From Spongiihabitans sp965206355 (GTDB taxonomy: Bacteria > Pseudomonadota > Gammaproteobacteria > Arenicellales > Poriferihabitantaceae): DNA of 64,000 nt. The notes under the pieces are model-generated. The model had not been told where the DNA came from. It worked only from the letters and a program-made list of their open reading frames with translations, and made no database searches. This document shows positions 56,077-64,000 of this stretch, one piece after another. The position numbers and the translations under genes were made by a program. Position 1 is the stretch's first letter. The number at the start of each line of letters is the position of its first letter. The stretch covers positions 1 to 64,000 of the forward strand of contig OZ242212.1 of the NCBI GenBank assembly GCA_965206355.1, in the 5' to 3' direction.

Positions 56077-56577
56077 ATGACTGCTCGATCAATTTCTCTC
56101 ATTGGTTTTATTGCCTGCACATCACTGATTGCCACAGCGCTTTACTTTCAACATATCGAAGGCTTAAATCCATGCCCATTATGTTTGTTCCAGCGTGTTG
56201 CGTTTATCGGTATGGGACTAATATTTCTGGCAAGTTTCTTACACAACTGTACTGGCCTTGGTAGTCGGATATACGGCTTTCTGGCAGGGGTTTGCGGACT
56301 GCTTGGTATGGGCACTGCGGCACGTCATCTGTGGTTACAAAACCTGCCACCCGATCAGGTTCCCGAATGTGGTCCCGGTCTCGACTATATGCTTGACGTT
56401 TTCCCTCTACGGCAAGTGATTGAAACCGTATTCAAGGGTTCGGGAGAATGCGCCAAAGTGTCCTGGACATTGTTGCAAATTTCCATGCCCGGCTGGAGCT
56501 TAATCTGGCTACTCGTATTAACCGCTCTCGCCCTGACACTACTCTTTCAACCAAGAAGAACGCGGCGACAGTATTGA
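56077..56577 (+). CDS. dsbB: Disulfide bond formation protein B
   Basis: The 166-residue, four-helix inner-membrane protein has both cysteine pairs: Cys33-Cys36 in NPCPLCLFQR and Cys98/Cys125 in VPECGPGLDYML and GSGECAKVSW. It reoxidises DsbA in the periplasm and passes electrons to quinone. Length is typical. It starts at the ATG 56077. It is followed at 56605 by a toxin-antitoxin remnant; upstream are insertion-sequence remains, so it probably has its own promoter (TACTAT-like near 55937). Confidence 0.93.
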   Translation: MTARSISLIGFIACTSLIATALYFQHIEGLNPCPLCLFQRVAFIGMGLIFLASFLHNCTGLGSRIYGFLAGVCGLLGMGTAARHLWLQNLPPDQVPECGPGLDYMLDVFPLRQVIETVFKGSGECAKVSWTLLQISMPGWSLIWLLVLTALALTLLFQPRRTRRQY

Positions 56578-56604
56578 ATCTGGCGGACAGATAGTAGCAA
56601 TTAA

Positions 56605-56862
56605 ATGCGCTTGTCGTTTGTCATTGCTTCAGGTAAACGGAAACGGTTGGTTGTACTCATTATCTCAGCCAGAAAAGCGGATAAAAATGAAGCGTATTAT
56701 GATTTTTCAACGATGGAAGGCAAAAAAATCCTTATATCAAAATATCTTAAACAATCCGTTACTATACGTCTTGATTGTGATTCAGTAGAATATTTTAAGC
56801 CTTTATCCGAAGAAACGAGGGTTCCGTATCAAACACTGATTAACCTGTATCTGCGTGATTGA
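56605..56862 (+). pseudogene. BrnT/BrnA toxin-antitoxin remnant, fused in one frame
   Basis: The 85-residue frame begins with a piece like the C-terminus of BrnT toxin (KRLVVLIISARKADKNEAYYDF) and continues with a BrnA/ribbon-helix-helix antitoxin pattern (QSVTIRLDCDSVEYFKPL, VPYQTLINLYLRD). Intact systems have a toxin of about 90 residues followed by a separate antitoxin. Here the toxin's N-terminal two thirds are gone and the remainder reads into the antitoxin. The antitoxin might still be made from an internal ATG (56713 region). Confidence 0.55.
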
Positions 56863-56938
56863 GCCGTTCATCATCGCAAGTTACCGATGGAGTGGAGTCG
56901 AGCATAAGGAAAAGGTAGCATGGATTGGTTGGACAGGA

Positions 56939-58636
56939 TCACCAGTCGCTCACATAAAACAACAATAGCAACACCCCTAAAAATATCATGGTAATGACGA
57001 GCATAGCACGTACCGACCAAGGCATCAGCAGGTTATACGTATGCTTTCTTGCCAGGGGTATCAGTCGTGTTGTCATTTTTAATGGCAATCGCTTCATTCC
57101 ATAGCCTAGTTTTTGGGCAATATGATAACTGCGGTTATACATTGTCGGCCAGAATTTTCGGTATAGCCATTCGCTGTCGATGTTGGTGGACTTGAGCTCT
57201 GGGGGATAGATATTGTTTAGCTGCAACCAGATGAATGCCAAAGCAGAAAAGAATAGTAGCTGCACATGCACGACCACATGGGAGAGTTCGAAAGGGATAT
57301 AGTCTACCGCAAAGGGCAGATGACTATACAGTAATTGTGGAAAACTGCCGATGAAAATACATAATGCAGCGGCAATGCTCATGGCGATTAACATGTGTCG
57401 AGGGGCTTCCTCGGGACGCAACCCCGAGTCGTGCGCGAAAAATGCAAAATAGGGGATTTTTATACCGGCGTGATGGAATACACCAGCAGACGCAAACAAC
57501 ATCGCCATCCAGACGATGTCGTGGTGTTCAATTAACAATGCGGCCATCACCATTGACTTGCTGATAAATCCACTAAACAACGGGAAGGCAGAAATTGACG
57601 CGGCACCGATGAGACAAAGTGCGGTGGTTTTTGGCATGGTTCGGAACAGACCACCCAGATTGGAAGCACGCATATCGCCAGTTCGCAATAGCACCGCACC
57701 CATTGACATCATTAACAAGCTCTTGAAAATCACATCGTTGAAAGCATGTGCCACTGCACCATTGACAGCCAGCTGGCTACCGATACCGATTCCACACACC
57801 ATAAATCCGATCTGGTTGATCATACTGTAACCTAGCACTCTTCTTAAATCATTTTCAATAACCGCATAAAAAATCGGAAAGCACGCCATCACTGCACCAA
57901 TGTAAATCAATGCCTCCAAGCCTGTGAACGTTCGCGCCAGCGCATAGACCGCAACCTTGGTGGTAAATGCGCTGAGAAAAACTGCACCGCTGACGGTAGC
58001 TTGCGGATAGGCATCGGTCAACCAGTTATGCAACATTGGAAAGGCCGCCTTAATGCCGAAAGCAATCAGAAAGAATAGTGCTCCCGGGTGGGTTATATCC
58101 AATGCTCCAACAGCAATGCTGCCAGTCTGATGCAACATCAATAAGGTGCCGGTTAGCAATAGCACGCCTGATGCCACCTGAAACAGCAGATAGCGTATTG
58201 CGGATTTAATGGCTTGGGGGGTTGCGCTGGCGGTGATAAAAAACACCGATGTCAGTGCCAAACATTCCCAAAAAACAAATAGGGTTAAAAAATCACCTGC
58301 GAAAACCACACCAAGCGCACTGCCGGGATACAACAAAGAAACTGTCTGCTGGAGACGATCATTGACGTGCCAAGCATAGATGATGGCGATGATAGCGGCA
58401 ACGTGAAACAGGATGCCAAAAATAAAACTGAGTCGGTCACTGGTGAAAAGCACCAGATCAAGATCTAGCCACGACAACTGCCAAACCATCGTCTGCTCCA
58501 GTGTCAGCAGATTGATGAGTCCAATCAGCGGCACGGCCAACAGCACAATTTTGCGTGACCATTCGGGCATTCGTTGCGGAAGCAGCAGGGCAACAGCGGC
58601 ACCGATAAAGAAAATTAAAAATGGTGCGACAATCAT
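56939..58636 (-). CDS. Mrp/NuoL-M-N-like antiporter subunit, third copy
   Basis: The 565-residue protein has about fourteen helices and the proton-translocating motifs of this superfamily: LFVFWECLALTSVFFI (membrane Glu), GIKAAFPMLHNWL (Lys) and LGYSMINQIGFMVCG. A long C-terminal extension (about residues 470-565) includes a lateral segment and a last helix. It is the last gene of the antiporter operon, 3 bp after a 77-residue membrane protein. It is likely to be one of three ion-conducting subunits. Confidence 0.85.
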   Translation of the reverse strand: MIVAPFLIFFIGAAVALLLPQRMPEWSRKIVLLAVPLIGLINLLTLEQTMVWQLSWLDLDLVLFTSDRLSFIFGILFHVAAIIAIIYAWHVNDRLQQTVSLLYPGSALGVVFAGDFLTLFVFWECLALTSVFFITASATPQAIKSAIRYLLFQVASGVLLLTGTLLMLHQTGSIAVGALDITHPGALFFLIAFGIKAAFPMLHNWLTDAYPQATVSGAVFLSAFTTKVAVYALARTFTGLEALIYIGAVMACFPIFYAVIENDLRRVLGYSMINQIGFMVCGIGIGSQLAVNGAVAHAFNDVIFKSLLMMSMGAVLLRTGDMRASNLGGLFRTMPKTTALCLIGAASISAFPLFSGFISKSMVMAALLIEHHDIVWMAMLFASAGVFHHAGIKIPYFAFFAHDSGLRPEEAPRHMLIAMSIAAALCIFIGSFPQLLYSHLPFAVDYIPFELSHVVVHVQLLFFSALAFIWLQLNNIYPPELKSTNIDSEWLYRKFWPTMYNRSYHIAQKLGYGMKRLPLKMTTRLIPLARKHTYNLLMPWSVRAMLVITMIFLGVLLLLFYVSDW

Positions 58637-58639
58637 AAT

Positions 58640-58873
58640 CTAGTCATAGTAATCTTCATCGCGCATCACCCAGCGACGCATCGCCGTGGCAACCAATACC
58701 AAAATGACGCAGGCAATAAATCCGTACAGGCTGTAGAAGCCGAAAAAGTTCCACCAGTGCTCGCCGTGTTTGTTGACAACAAAATCAAGCAGGGTGACTA
58801 ACAGGCACAGTACGAAAAATATTTTTAGCCCACGTTGCAGTGCGCCAGACAATGAGGTAAATTTTTTCATCAT
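58640..58873 (-). CDS. Small two-helix membrane protein of the antiporter operon
   Basis: The 77-residue protein has two hydrophobic helices (about 14-33 and 43-65), a polar loop with KHGEHWWNFFGFYSLYGF and an acidic end (RDEDYYD). It overlaps the upstream antiporter subunit by 4 bp (58870-58873). I do not assign a family beyond small proteins seen between such subunits. Stoichiometric assembly with them is a reasonable inference. Confidence 0.7.
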   Translation of the reverse strand: MMKKFTSLSGALQRGLKIFFVLCLLVTLLDFVVNKHGEHWWNFFGFYSLYGFIACVILVLVATAMRRWVMRDEDYYD

Positions 58874-60336
58874 AGTGGTATGCTACCAATGAAGCTCACC
58901 ATATCGCTGGCGGCAAAAAAAAGAAACAGACTCAGCACGGCAGTAACCGTCAATGGGACAATCATGGAAAGACGATTTTCCAATGCTGCTGGTGCTACAT
59001 CAGCAGGCAGAAAGAACGCCCTAATCGGAATCGCACAGAGATAATACACATTTAACAGTGAGCTAATCATCAGCAGCACAAGCAAACCGAACTGTCCGGC
59101 TTCCAATGTACCCAGAGCAAGATACCATTTACTCCAAATACCAGCAGTAGGCGGCAGACCAGCGATCGATAATGCCGCAATAAAAAATGCACCAAAGGTC
59201 CACGGCATAGATCGCCCCAGCCCATTTATTTCCGAGACCTTGCTTTTACCCGCCAGCACCATAATCGCTCCGGCACAGAAAAACAGCGTAATTTTGCCAA
59301 AAGCGTGCATGGTGATGTGGATTCCGCTTGCGATTATGCCCATCTGATTCGCCAGCAATGCCCCCAGCACGATATATGAAAGCTGACTCACTGTAGAGTA
59401 AGCCAGACGCGCTTTCAGATCATCCTGTTTCATAGCAATTAGCGATGCCAATAAAATGGTGATTGCCGGTATCCACAAGATTATATCGTGCAACATAATA
59501 TCGTCTAGCCGCATTGACGACAGCGACTCAAATCCAAAAATGTAAACACTGATTTTCAGGATCGAAAAAACGCCGGCTTTTACGACCGCAACAGCATGCA
59601 ACAACGCACTCACTGGGGCGGGCGCAATCATGGCGTTGGGTAGCCAGCGGTGAAAAGGCATGATTGCCGCCTTACCAATTCCGAACAGAAACAGCAATAG
59701 CAAAATGCCAGTCAGGGTTGGCGACACCTTTGACAGCACACCGCCAGCGATGAATGACAACCCGCTACCATAATTGCCGACTAAAACAATGGCCAGTAAA
59801 AACAAAATCAATGAGGTGGTCAGCAATACGCCGAGATAAACCCGACCGGCAGCAACGGCTTTGGGTGTTCTGCTGTGGGTAACCAGCGGCCAGGTGGAAA
59901 AGGTCAGAATTTCATAAAACAAAAACAGAGTAAACAGGTTTTCTGCGAAAGCGATTCCCATGACACTACCGATGGCAACACAAAATAGGGCATGAAATCG
60001 GCTCTGATGCTGATCATTTCCGGCATTCAAATAGCCGATGGAATACACCGAGGTAATCGGCCACAGCACACCGGATGTTAACGCAAATATCAATCCCAGC
60101 GGTTCAATATGAAAGGCAATGCTTAATCCCGGCAGGGTTTCAAATAACACCTGAACCGATCCATAATTTCCCCGGCCCGGCGATAAATAAAACAGCAACA
60201 AATAAACCAACAGAAAAAGATTGACCAATCCCACAACAACCAGCACGGCGTTGCGAACGGTCGGGATTTTTCGGGTCGCCACAACCGCGCCAGCACCCAT
60301 AAAGGGAATCAGCACAGCCAGCGCAATGGGTATCAT
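58870..60336 (-). CDS. Mrp/NuoL-M-N-like antiporter subunit, second copy
   Basis: The 488-residue protein has fourteen or so helices. Key strings are LFLFYEILTFSTWPLV (membrane Glu), GIGKAAIMPFHRWLPNAM (Lys) and RLAYSTVSQLSYIVLGALL. I use the ATG at 60336, which overlaps the previous gene's stop by 4 bp (ATGA); the longer in-frame extension to 60471 lies over that gene and has no family likeness. It is likely to move H+ or Na+ as part of the Mrp complex. Confidence 0.85.
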   Translation of the reverse strand: MIPIALAVLIPFMGAGAVVATRKIPTVRNAVLVVVGLVNLFLLVYLLLFYLSPGRGNYGSVQVLFETLPGLSIAFHIEPLGLIFALTSGVLWPITSVYSIGYLNAGNDQHQSRFHALFCVAIGSVMGIAFAENLFTLFLFYEILTFSTWPLVTHSRTPKAVAAGRVYLGVLLTTSLILFLLAIVLVGNYGSGLSFIAGGVLSKVSPTLTGILLLLFLFGIGKAAIMPFHRWLPNAMIAPAPVSALLHAVAVVKAGVFSILKISVYIFGFESLSSMRLDDIMLHDIILWIPAITILLASLIAMKQDDLKARLAYSTVSQLSYIVLGALLANQMGIIASGIHITMHAFGKITLFFCAGAIMVLAGKSKVSEINGLGRSMPWTFGAFFIAALSIAGLPPTAGIWSKWYLALGTLEAGQFGLLVLLMISSLLNVYYLCAIPIRAFFLPADVAPAALENRLSMIVPLTVTAVLSLFLFFAASDMVSFIGSIPL

Positions 60337-61853
60337 TGGTTTAGACTCATGGATTCGGCCATTGAATCGGTCATCAGGCTGGCCGCCGCCCTTTCTGCCA
60401 GATCGCTGGTGAATGTGGCATTCAGCCCGAACCACAGTGCCAGTCCAAGCAACACCACTAACGGTAGCCATTCAACGATGTGTAGCGGTGCGTTACGCTG
60501 ATCTGGCGCATCATCATGTGCCGGTTTCGCCCACAGGGTTTCGACCATGCGCCAGACATAGGCAGCACTGGCTAATGACCCGGCAAGCACCGGTATGGTC
60601 AACCACCACCAGCCTTTCTCTACCGCCGCAGTAACCAGAACCCACTTGCTGACAAACCCGACCGTGCCCGGAATGCCAATCAAGCCCAGTCCACCGAATA
60701 ACATCGCATAGCAGGCAAAGCGGTGCTGGTGCGCCACGCTACCCAGCAGTTTTATTCTAGCAGTACCGGTGCGGGCGATAAGGATACCGACTGCCATAAA
60801 TATTGATGCCTTGATAGTGGAATGATTAAATAAATGTAGCAAGGCGGCTGCGGTGCCGGCGGCGGTGCCCAGGCCAATGCCCATGACGATATAGGAAATT
60901 TGTGCCACGCTGGACCAGGCAAACATACGTTTCAGGTTGGATTCCCGTAACGCGACTATCGGTGCCAACAGCATCCCCAGAATCGCACACAGTATTAACA
61001 CGACATCCAGCGGCATTTCGCTGAAGCTAAAATTCGCACCAAACAAATCATGCAGAAATCGCAACAGAATATAGAGCGCAACTTTGGTGGCAGTCCCAGA
61101 TAACAGAACGGTAACCGAATTGGGCGCAAAACTATACGCATTGGGCAGCCAATCGTGTAGTGGAAACACCGCACACTTAATGCCGATACCGATAATAAAA
61201 AATGACAAGGCAATGATGATGGTGTGATCAGAACCGCGTTCGGCGATGATTCTGGCAAGGTCGGAAATGTTTAATGTGCCGGTTTGCATATACAAAAGAC
61301 CGATTGACAACAGCACAAATGTCGCCCCCACCGCACCAGCAATCAGATAACGATAAGCTGCCAGCAATGCTTTAGGATCTCTGCCACAACTGATTAGCAT
61401 ATAGGTTGACAGCGAGCTGATTTCAAGAAACACGAAAACATTGAAGACATCGTTGGTTACCACCATGCCATTTAAGCCGGCAATACAGAGTAGCCACGCC
61501 GTATAAAAAACCGGACGGGCAGCATGACCGATATTATCGTCATTTCTGCCTAAACAAAATACTGCCGCTAGCAAATGAATCAGGTTGATGGTAACCAGAA
61601 CAAAGGCACTTAGATAATCGACCCGATATTCAATGCCCCACGGTGCCATCCAGCCACCCAGATGATAGACATAAACCGCACCGTTAAATACACCGTTGAG
61701 CAACATCAGGCTAATCGCAAACAGTATAAATGCGGTTGCAACCATCAATATCCGCGCCAACTTACGACCGCCCGAAATAACGCAAAACGGCGCAACCAGC
61801 AACGCAATAATGACCTGAAAAACCGGTAGATGTCTGGCAAGGAGTTCGGTCAT
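60333..61853 (-). CDS. mnhD: Multisubunit Na+/H+ antiporter subunit D
   Basis: The 506-residue MrpD/NuoN-like protein has VFVFLEISSLSTYMLIS (membrane Glu), GIKCAVFPLHDWLPNAY (Lys) and RMFAWSSVAQISYIVMGIGLG. It directly follows mnhC with a 4-bp overlap, the normal Mrp order, so this copy is the true MnhD. It is an integral inner-membrane antiporter subunit. Confidence 0.9.
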   Translation of the reverse strand: MTELLARHLPVFQVIIALLVAPFCVISGGRKLARILMVATAFILFAISLMLLNGVFNGAVYVYHLGGWMAPWGIEYRVDYLSAFVLVTINLIHLLAAVFCLGRNDDNIGHAARPVFYTAWLLCIAGLNGMVVTNDVFNVFVFLEISSLSTYMLISCGRDPKALLAAYRYLIAGAVGATFVLLSIGLLYMQTGTLNISDLARIIAERGSDHTIIIALSFFIIGIGIKCAVFPLHDWLPNAYSFAPNSVTVLLSGTATKVALYILLRFLHDLFGANFSFSEMPLDVVLILCAILGMLLAPIVALRESNLKRMFAWSSVAQISYIVMGIGLGTAAGTAAALLHLFNHSTIKASIFMAVGILIARTGTARIKLLGSVAHQHRFACYAMLFGGLGLIGIPGTVGFVSKWVLVTAAVEKGWWWLTIPVLAGSLASAAYVWRMVETLWAKPAHDDAPDQRNAPLHIVEWLPLVVLLGLALWFGLNATFTSDLAERAAASLMTDSMAESMSLNQ

Positions 61854-62281
61854 GGCATAATCTCTGGCTCCACTTCCGGTTTATCGGCTATTTCATCCTC
61901 GTAAACCGTATTGTAGGCACGGCGAATACGAACGATTAGTGCCAAACCAACCGCGGTGGTTGCCACGCCGACAACAATAGCGGTCAGAATCAGCACATGC
62001 GGTAACGGGTTGCTGAAACTGGAAATGGACTCGGGTGCTTCGCTTGCCAACAGGATGGGTGGATTGCCGTTGTGCACTTTCCCCATCGTGATAAACAGTA
62101 AAAACACGGCTGATTGAAAAATGTTGAGTCCAATTAGTTTTTTGATGAGATTGCGGCTATCCATTACTATAACCAGTCCACACACCAAAAGCGTGATAGC
62201 TATCCAGTAATTGAGTAATCCGGGCAACAATCCGGAGAGTCCCCCGAGCAAAGTCTCAAAAAATTCATCCGGGAAACTCAT
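61850..62281 (-). CDS. mnhC: Multisubunit Na+/H+ antiporter subunit C (NuoK-like)
   Basis: The 143-residue protein has three helices and the NuoK/MrpC pattern LIKKLIGLNIFQSAVFLLFI, with LPHVLILTAIVVGVATTAVGLALIVRI near the end (cited in part). It overlaps mnhB by 4 bp and mnhD by 4 bp. The acidic C-terminal tail is longer than usual. Confidence 0.9.
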   Translation of the reverse strand: MSFPDEFFETLLGGLSGLLPGLLNYWIAITLLVCGLVIVMDSRNLIKKLIGLNIFQSAVFLLFITMGKVHNGNPPILLASEAPESISSFSNPLPHVLILTAIVVGVATTAVGLALIVRIRRAYNTVYEDEIADKPEVEPEIMP

Positions 62282-63282
62282 CCCGAAAATTCATCTCGCT
62301 GCCGATTAAAACTGATGAATAGTGACACCATCGTTGATGCAACGGTGATGCCGACTCCAAGCTCAATCAGGAAAATACCCAGATGTTGCCCATCGGTTTG
62401 CAACTCCGACAGCACCGAGTAATCGAGAAAGCTACCGCCAAGGAAAATCGCTGCCAGCCCTGTTGCACCATACAGCAACACCCCAAATGCCATACCCAGA
62501 ATGATTATTTTTTCGCTGATGATACGTTGCAATGTTTTCGAATCAGTAAGCAGCGCAAAAGTAATTAGTGCGCTACCAAAAATCACCCCCGCCTGAAAAC
62601 CACCACCCGGTCCATAATCACCATGAAATTGCACATACAAGGCAAATAAAATAACAATCGGGATAAACCGCAACAACACCGTTTTGATAATCGGGTTTGC
62701 AATCAATGCCTCATGCTGCACAACGGGTTGAATAACGGGTCGTGTCTCTTTAGTGTTGCTCGTATCCCCTGCCAGCAAAAGGAATACGGCTATTCCCGCA
62801 GTAAAAATCACCACCACCTCGCCCAGCGTATCATAGCCACGATAGCTGGCTAACACGGATGTTACTACATTTGCAATTCCGATCTCATCTGCCGACTGAC
62901 CGAGAAAGCGCGGTGCCAGATGATGGTGGATGGCTGCCGCCGGATCACCATACAGCGGCATATCGGTAGTCCCTGCAATCAGCAACACACCAACCGCCAA
63001 TCCAAGGCAAATGGACAGCCCGGAAGGCCAGGCAGGCTTCAATCCGGTCTCGTCATTATGCTGAATGACGGCAAGCAACAATACAGATGATATGCCTGCG
63101 CCCACCGCAGCTTCGGTAAAAGCCACATCCACCGCATCCAGCACCACAAACAAGGTGCAGATAAGCAAACTATAAATGGATGATAAAGCGGTAATTGACA
63201 ATGGGCTCTGGCTACGCACCATCAATAATGCTGTCGTCAGCAACATCCCCAGCAGCACGATGTCAACAAGGGTATTAGTCAA
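62278..63282 (-). CDS. mnhB: Antiporter subunit with DUF4040 and MnhB domains fused
   Basis: The 334-residue protein combines a DUF4040 (MbhD-like) N-terminal part (DVAFTEAAVGAGISSVLLLAVI, residues about 50-72) with a MnhB domain from about 190 (FHGDYGPGGGFQAGVIFGSALI). In canonical Mrp systems these modules belong to the C-terminal end of MrpA and to MrpB. No full MrpA gene is seen in the window, so this fused subunit may take over part of its role. It overlaps mnhG by 8 bp. Confidence 0.85.
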   Translation of the reverse strand: MTNTLVDIVLLGMLLTTALLMVRSQSPLSITALSSIYSLLICTLFVVLDAVDVAFTEAAVGAGISSVLLLAVIQHNDETGLKPAWPSGLSICLGLAVGVLLIAGTTDMPLYGDPAAAIHHHLAPRFLGQSADEIGIANVVTSVLASYRGYDTLGEVVVIFTAGIAVFLLLAGDTSNTKETRPVIQPVVQHEALIANPIIKTVLLRFIPIVILFALYVQFHGDYGPGGGFQAGVIFGSALITFALLTDSKTLQRIISEKIIILGMAFGVLLYGATGLAAIFLGGSFLDYSVLSELQTDGQHLGIFLIELGVGITVASTMVSLFISFNRQRDEFSG

Positions 63283-63649
63283 GGTGGTTTACCTGACCTG
63301 TTGTTACGTTCAGTGTATCCTGCTTAATATCCTGACCAATGCCACTTACAGATTGTCCGCTTTCAGGTTGTCTGTTTTCGAATTGCAGAGCGGATTTTGC
63401 CAGTGCGTGAGTCACCACTGGAGAAAGAAAAAATATCAGCATAGCCATCATCACAATCTTGGCGGCAACGACTAGCGTTCCCGCTAACAACAACAGACCC
63501 AACAAGGTCGTGCCAGCACCCAGCATGTCAATTACGCCGGCACTGTGCAAACGACAGTAAAAGTCAGGGAAGCGTAATAATCCAACCGCACCAATCAGCA
63601 CAATGCTGGCACCGATAAGCAATACGGTCGCACCAATAAGATCAATCAT
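63275..63649 (-). CDS. mnhG: Multisubunit Na+/H+ antiporter subunit G
   Basis: The 124-residue protein has three helices with the MnhG signature GLLRFPDFYCRLHSAGVIDMLGAG (in two parts: GLLRFPDFYCRLHSAG and VIDMLGAG) and HALAKSALQ. It overlaps mnhF by 8 bp and mnhB by 8 bp. It is a small inner-membrane subunit needed for complex assembly. Confidence 0.9.
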   Translation of the reverse strand: MIDLIGATVLLIGASIVLIGAVGLLRFPDFYCRLHSAGVIDMLGAGTTLLGLLLLAGTLVVAAKIVMMAMLIFFLSPVVTHALAKSALQFENRQPESGQSVSGIGQDIKQDTLNVTTGQVNHLD

Positions 63650-63941
63650 TGCCGTTTCGCGCCATAAAATGACTGCGGCTGGGTTGCCCCTGTCGATTAA
63701 AATAATTCACCCATGCTAGCGTGCCCACATAGCTGATTAAGGCGTACAACAAGGCAATATCAATATACTCGGGATGTCCCGTGGCAAAGAAATAAACCGC
63801 AATCAGTAGCGCTGTTTTTGTAGCAAAAGTATTGGTTGCCAGAATACGATCAAATAATGTCGGGCCCAAGCCTGCTCGTATCAGTGAACACAGGTTCGCT
63901 GCCAACAGTAATATCAGCGTGAGCAAATAAATCGTTTGCAT
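63642..63941 (-). CDS. mnhF: Multisubunit Na+/H+ antiporter subunit F
   Basis: The 99-residue protein has three helices and the MnhF pattern RAGLGPTLFDRILATNTFATKTALLIAV (cited in part: GPTLFDRILATNTFATK), with PEYIDIALLYALISYVGTLAW. It lies between mnhE (3 bp upstream) and mnhG. Length is typical. Confidence 0.9.
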   Translation of the reverse strand: MQTIYLLTLILLLAANLCSLIRAGLGPTLFDRILATNTFATKTALLIAVYFFATGHPEYIDIALLYALISYVGTLAWVNYFNRQGQPSRSHFMARNGND

Positions 63942-63944
63942 GGG

Positions 63945-64000
63945 TTATCGCTCGCTCGCCCGTTGGTGTAGTTGGCGTACCTTGCTCAGCATGGCATCGT
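63945..64000 (-). CDS. mnhE: Probable antiporter subunit E, C-terminal end only (runs off the right edge)
   Basis: Only 17 codons and a TAA stop (63945-63947) are inside the window (AMLSKVRQLHQRASER). The residues themselves are not diagnostic. The call rests on the frame being open to the window edge, on the 3-bp gap to mnhF, and on the standard E-F-G order of Mrp operons. Confidence 0.5.
   Translation of the reverse strand, partial: DAMLSKVRQLHQRASER

Overview
The window reads as chromosome from a gammaproteobacterium. The supporting signs are the 16S-tRNA-Ile-tRNA-Ala-23S-5S order, an aa3-type oxidase cluster with SURF1, DUF2909 and DUF2970 accessory genes, SthA, MlaA, ApaH, DegQ and a DUF4404 protein. 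I cannot place it below class. Group I introns at helix 69 of 23S rRNA are known from Coxiella and from large sulfur bacteria, which is suggestive but not diagnostic. Three related miniature elements, two truncated transposases, a toxin-antitoxin remnant and a cut-off oxidase gene show a genome with mobile-element traffic and gene decay.

Layout. (1) 1-6.2 kb is a glycerol-3-phosphate locus: glpD and a HAD phosphatase on the minus strand, divergent from glpR-ugpC-ugpB-ugpA-ugpE. A perfect 10-bp hairpin separates ugpB from ugpA. (2) 6.6-14.2 kb is a complete rRNA operon. A lipoprotein reading frame, apparently broken by one base, lies between its two spacer tRNAs. Its 23S gene carries two group I introns separated by a 14-nt exon; the first encodes a LAGLIDADG homing endonuclease. 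(3) 14.7-18.5 kb is a partner-switching signalling set (anti-sigma-type kinase, STAS protein, HAMP/SpoIIE phosphatase) with a type II glutamine synthetase gene inside it. (4) 18.7-23 kb holds malQ, a transposase fragment, a YeiH-type transporter and pncA. (5) 23.2-28.9 kb is a three-gene minus-strand set: a long PLP decarboxylase, an ATP-grasp ligase and an autoproteolytic C45-type Ntn hydrolase. This is the best candidate for an undescribed small-molecule pathway. (6) 29-35 kb holds housekeeping genes: DUF4404, apaH, mlaA, sthA, degQ and rpe.

(7) 35.3-43.9 kb is the cytochrome c oxidase region, with subunits II (fused to cytochrome c), I and III, CtaG, a 37-residue small assembly protein, SURF1, a thioredoxin-fold-like assembly protein, DUF2909, DUF2970 and CyoE. 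A zinc-ribbon gene and a lipoprotein gene sit between subunits II and I. (8) 44-52.3 kb holds an acyl-CoA ligase and a urea/short-chain-amide ABC transporter operon whose last gene fuses the second ATPase to an amidase-signature enzyme, physically joining amide import to amide hydrolysis. (9) 52.4-56.9 kb is a flotillin, a truncated flavin amine oxidase, a miniature element, a decayed ISNCY transposase, dsbB and a BrnT/BrnA remnant. (10) 56.9-64 kb is an Mrp-type cation/proton antiporter operon with three NuoL/M/N-like subunits, running off the right edge.

The most unusual signals are the 14-nt exon between two introns, the ATPase-amidase fusion, the decarboxylase/ATP-grasp/Ntn-hydrolase trio, and the protein gene inside the rRNA spacer. 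Functions are inferred from motifs and context read by eye; no database search was run.
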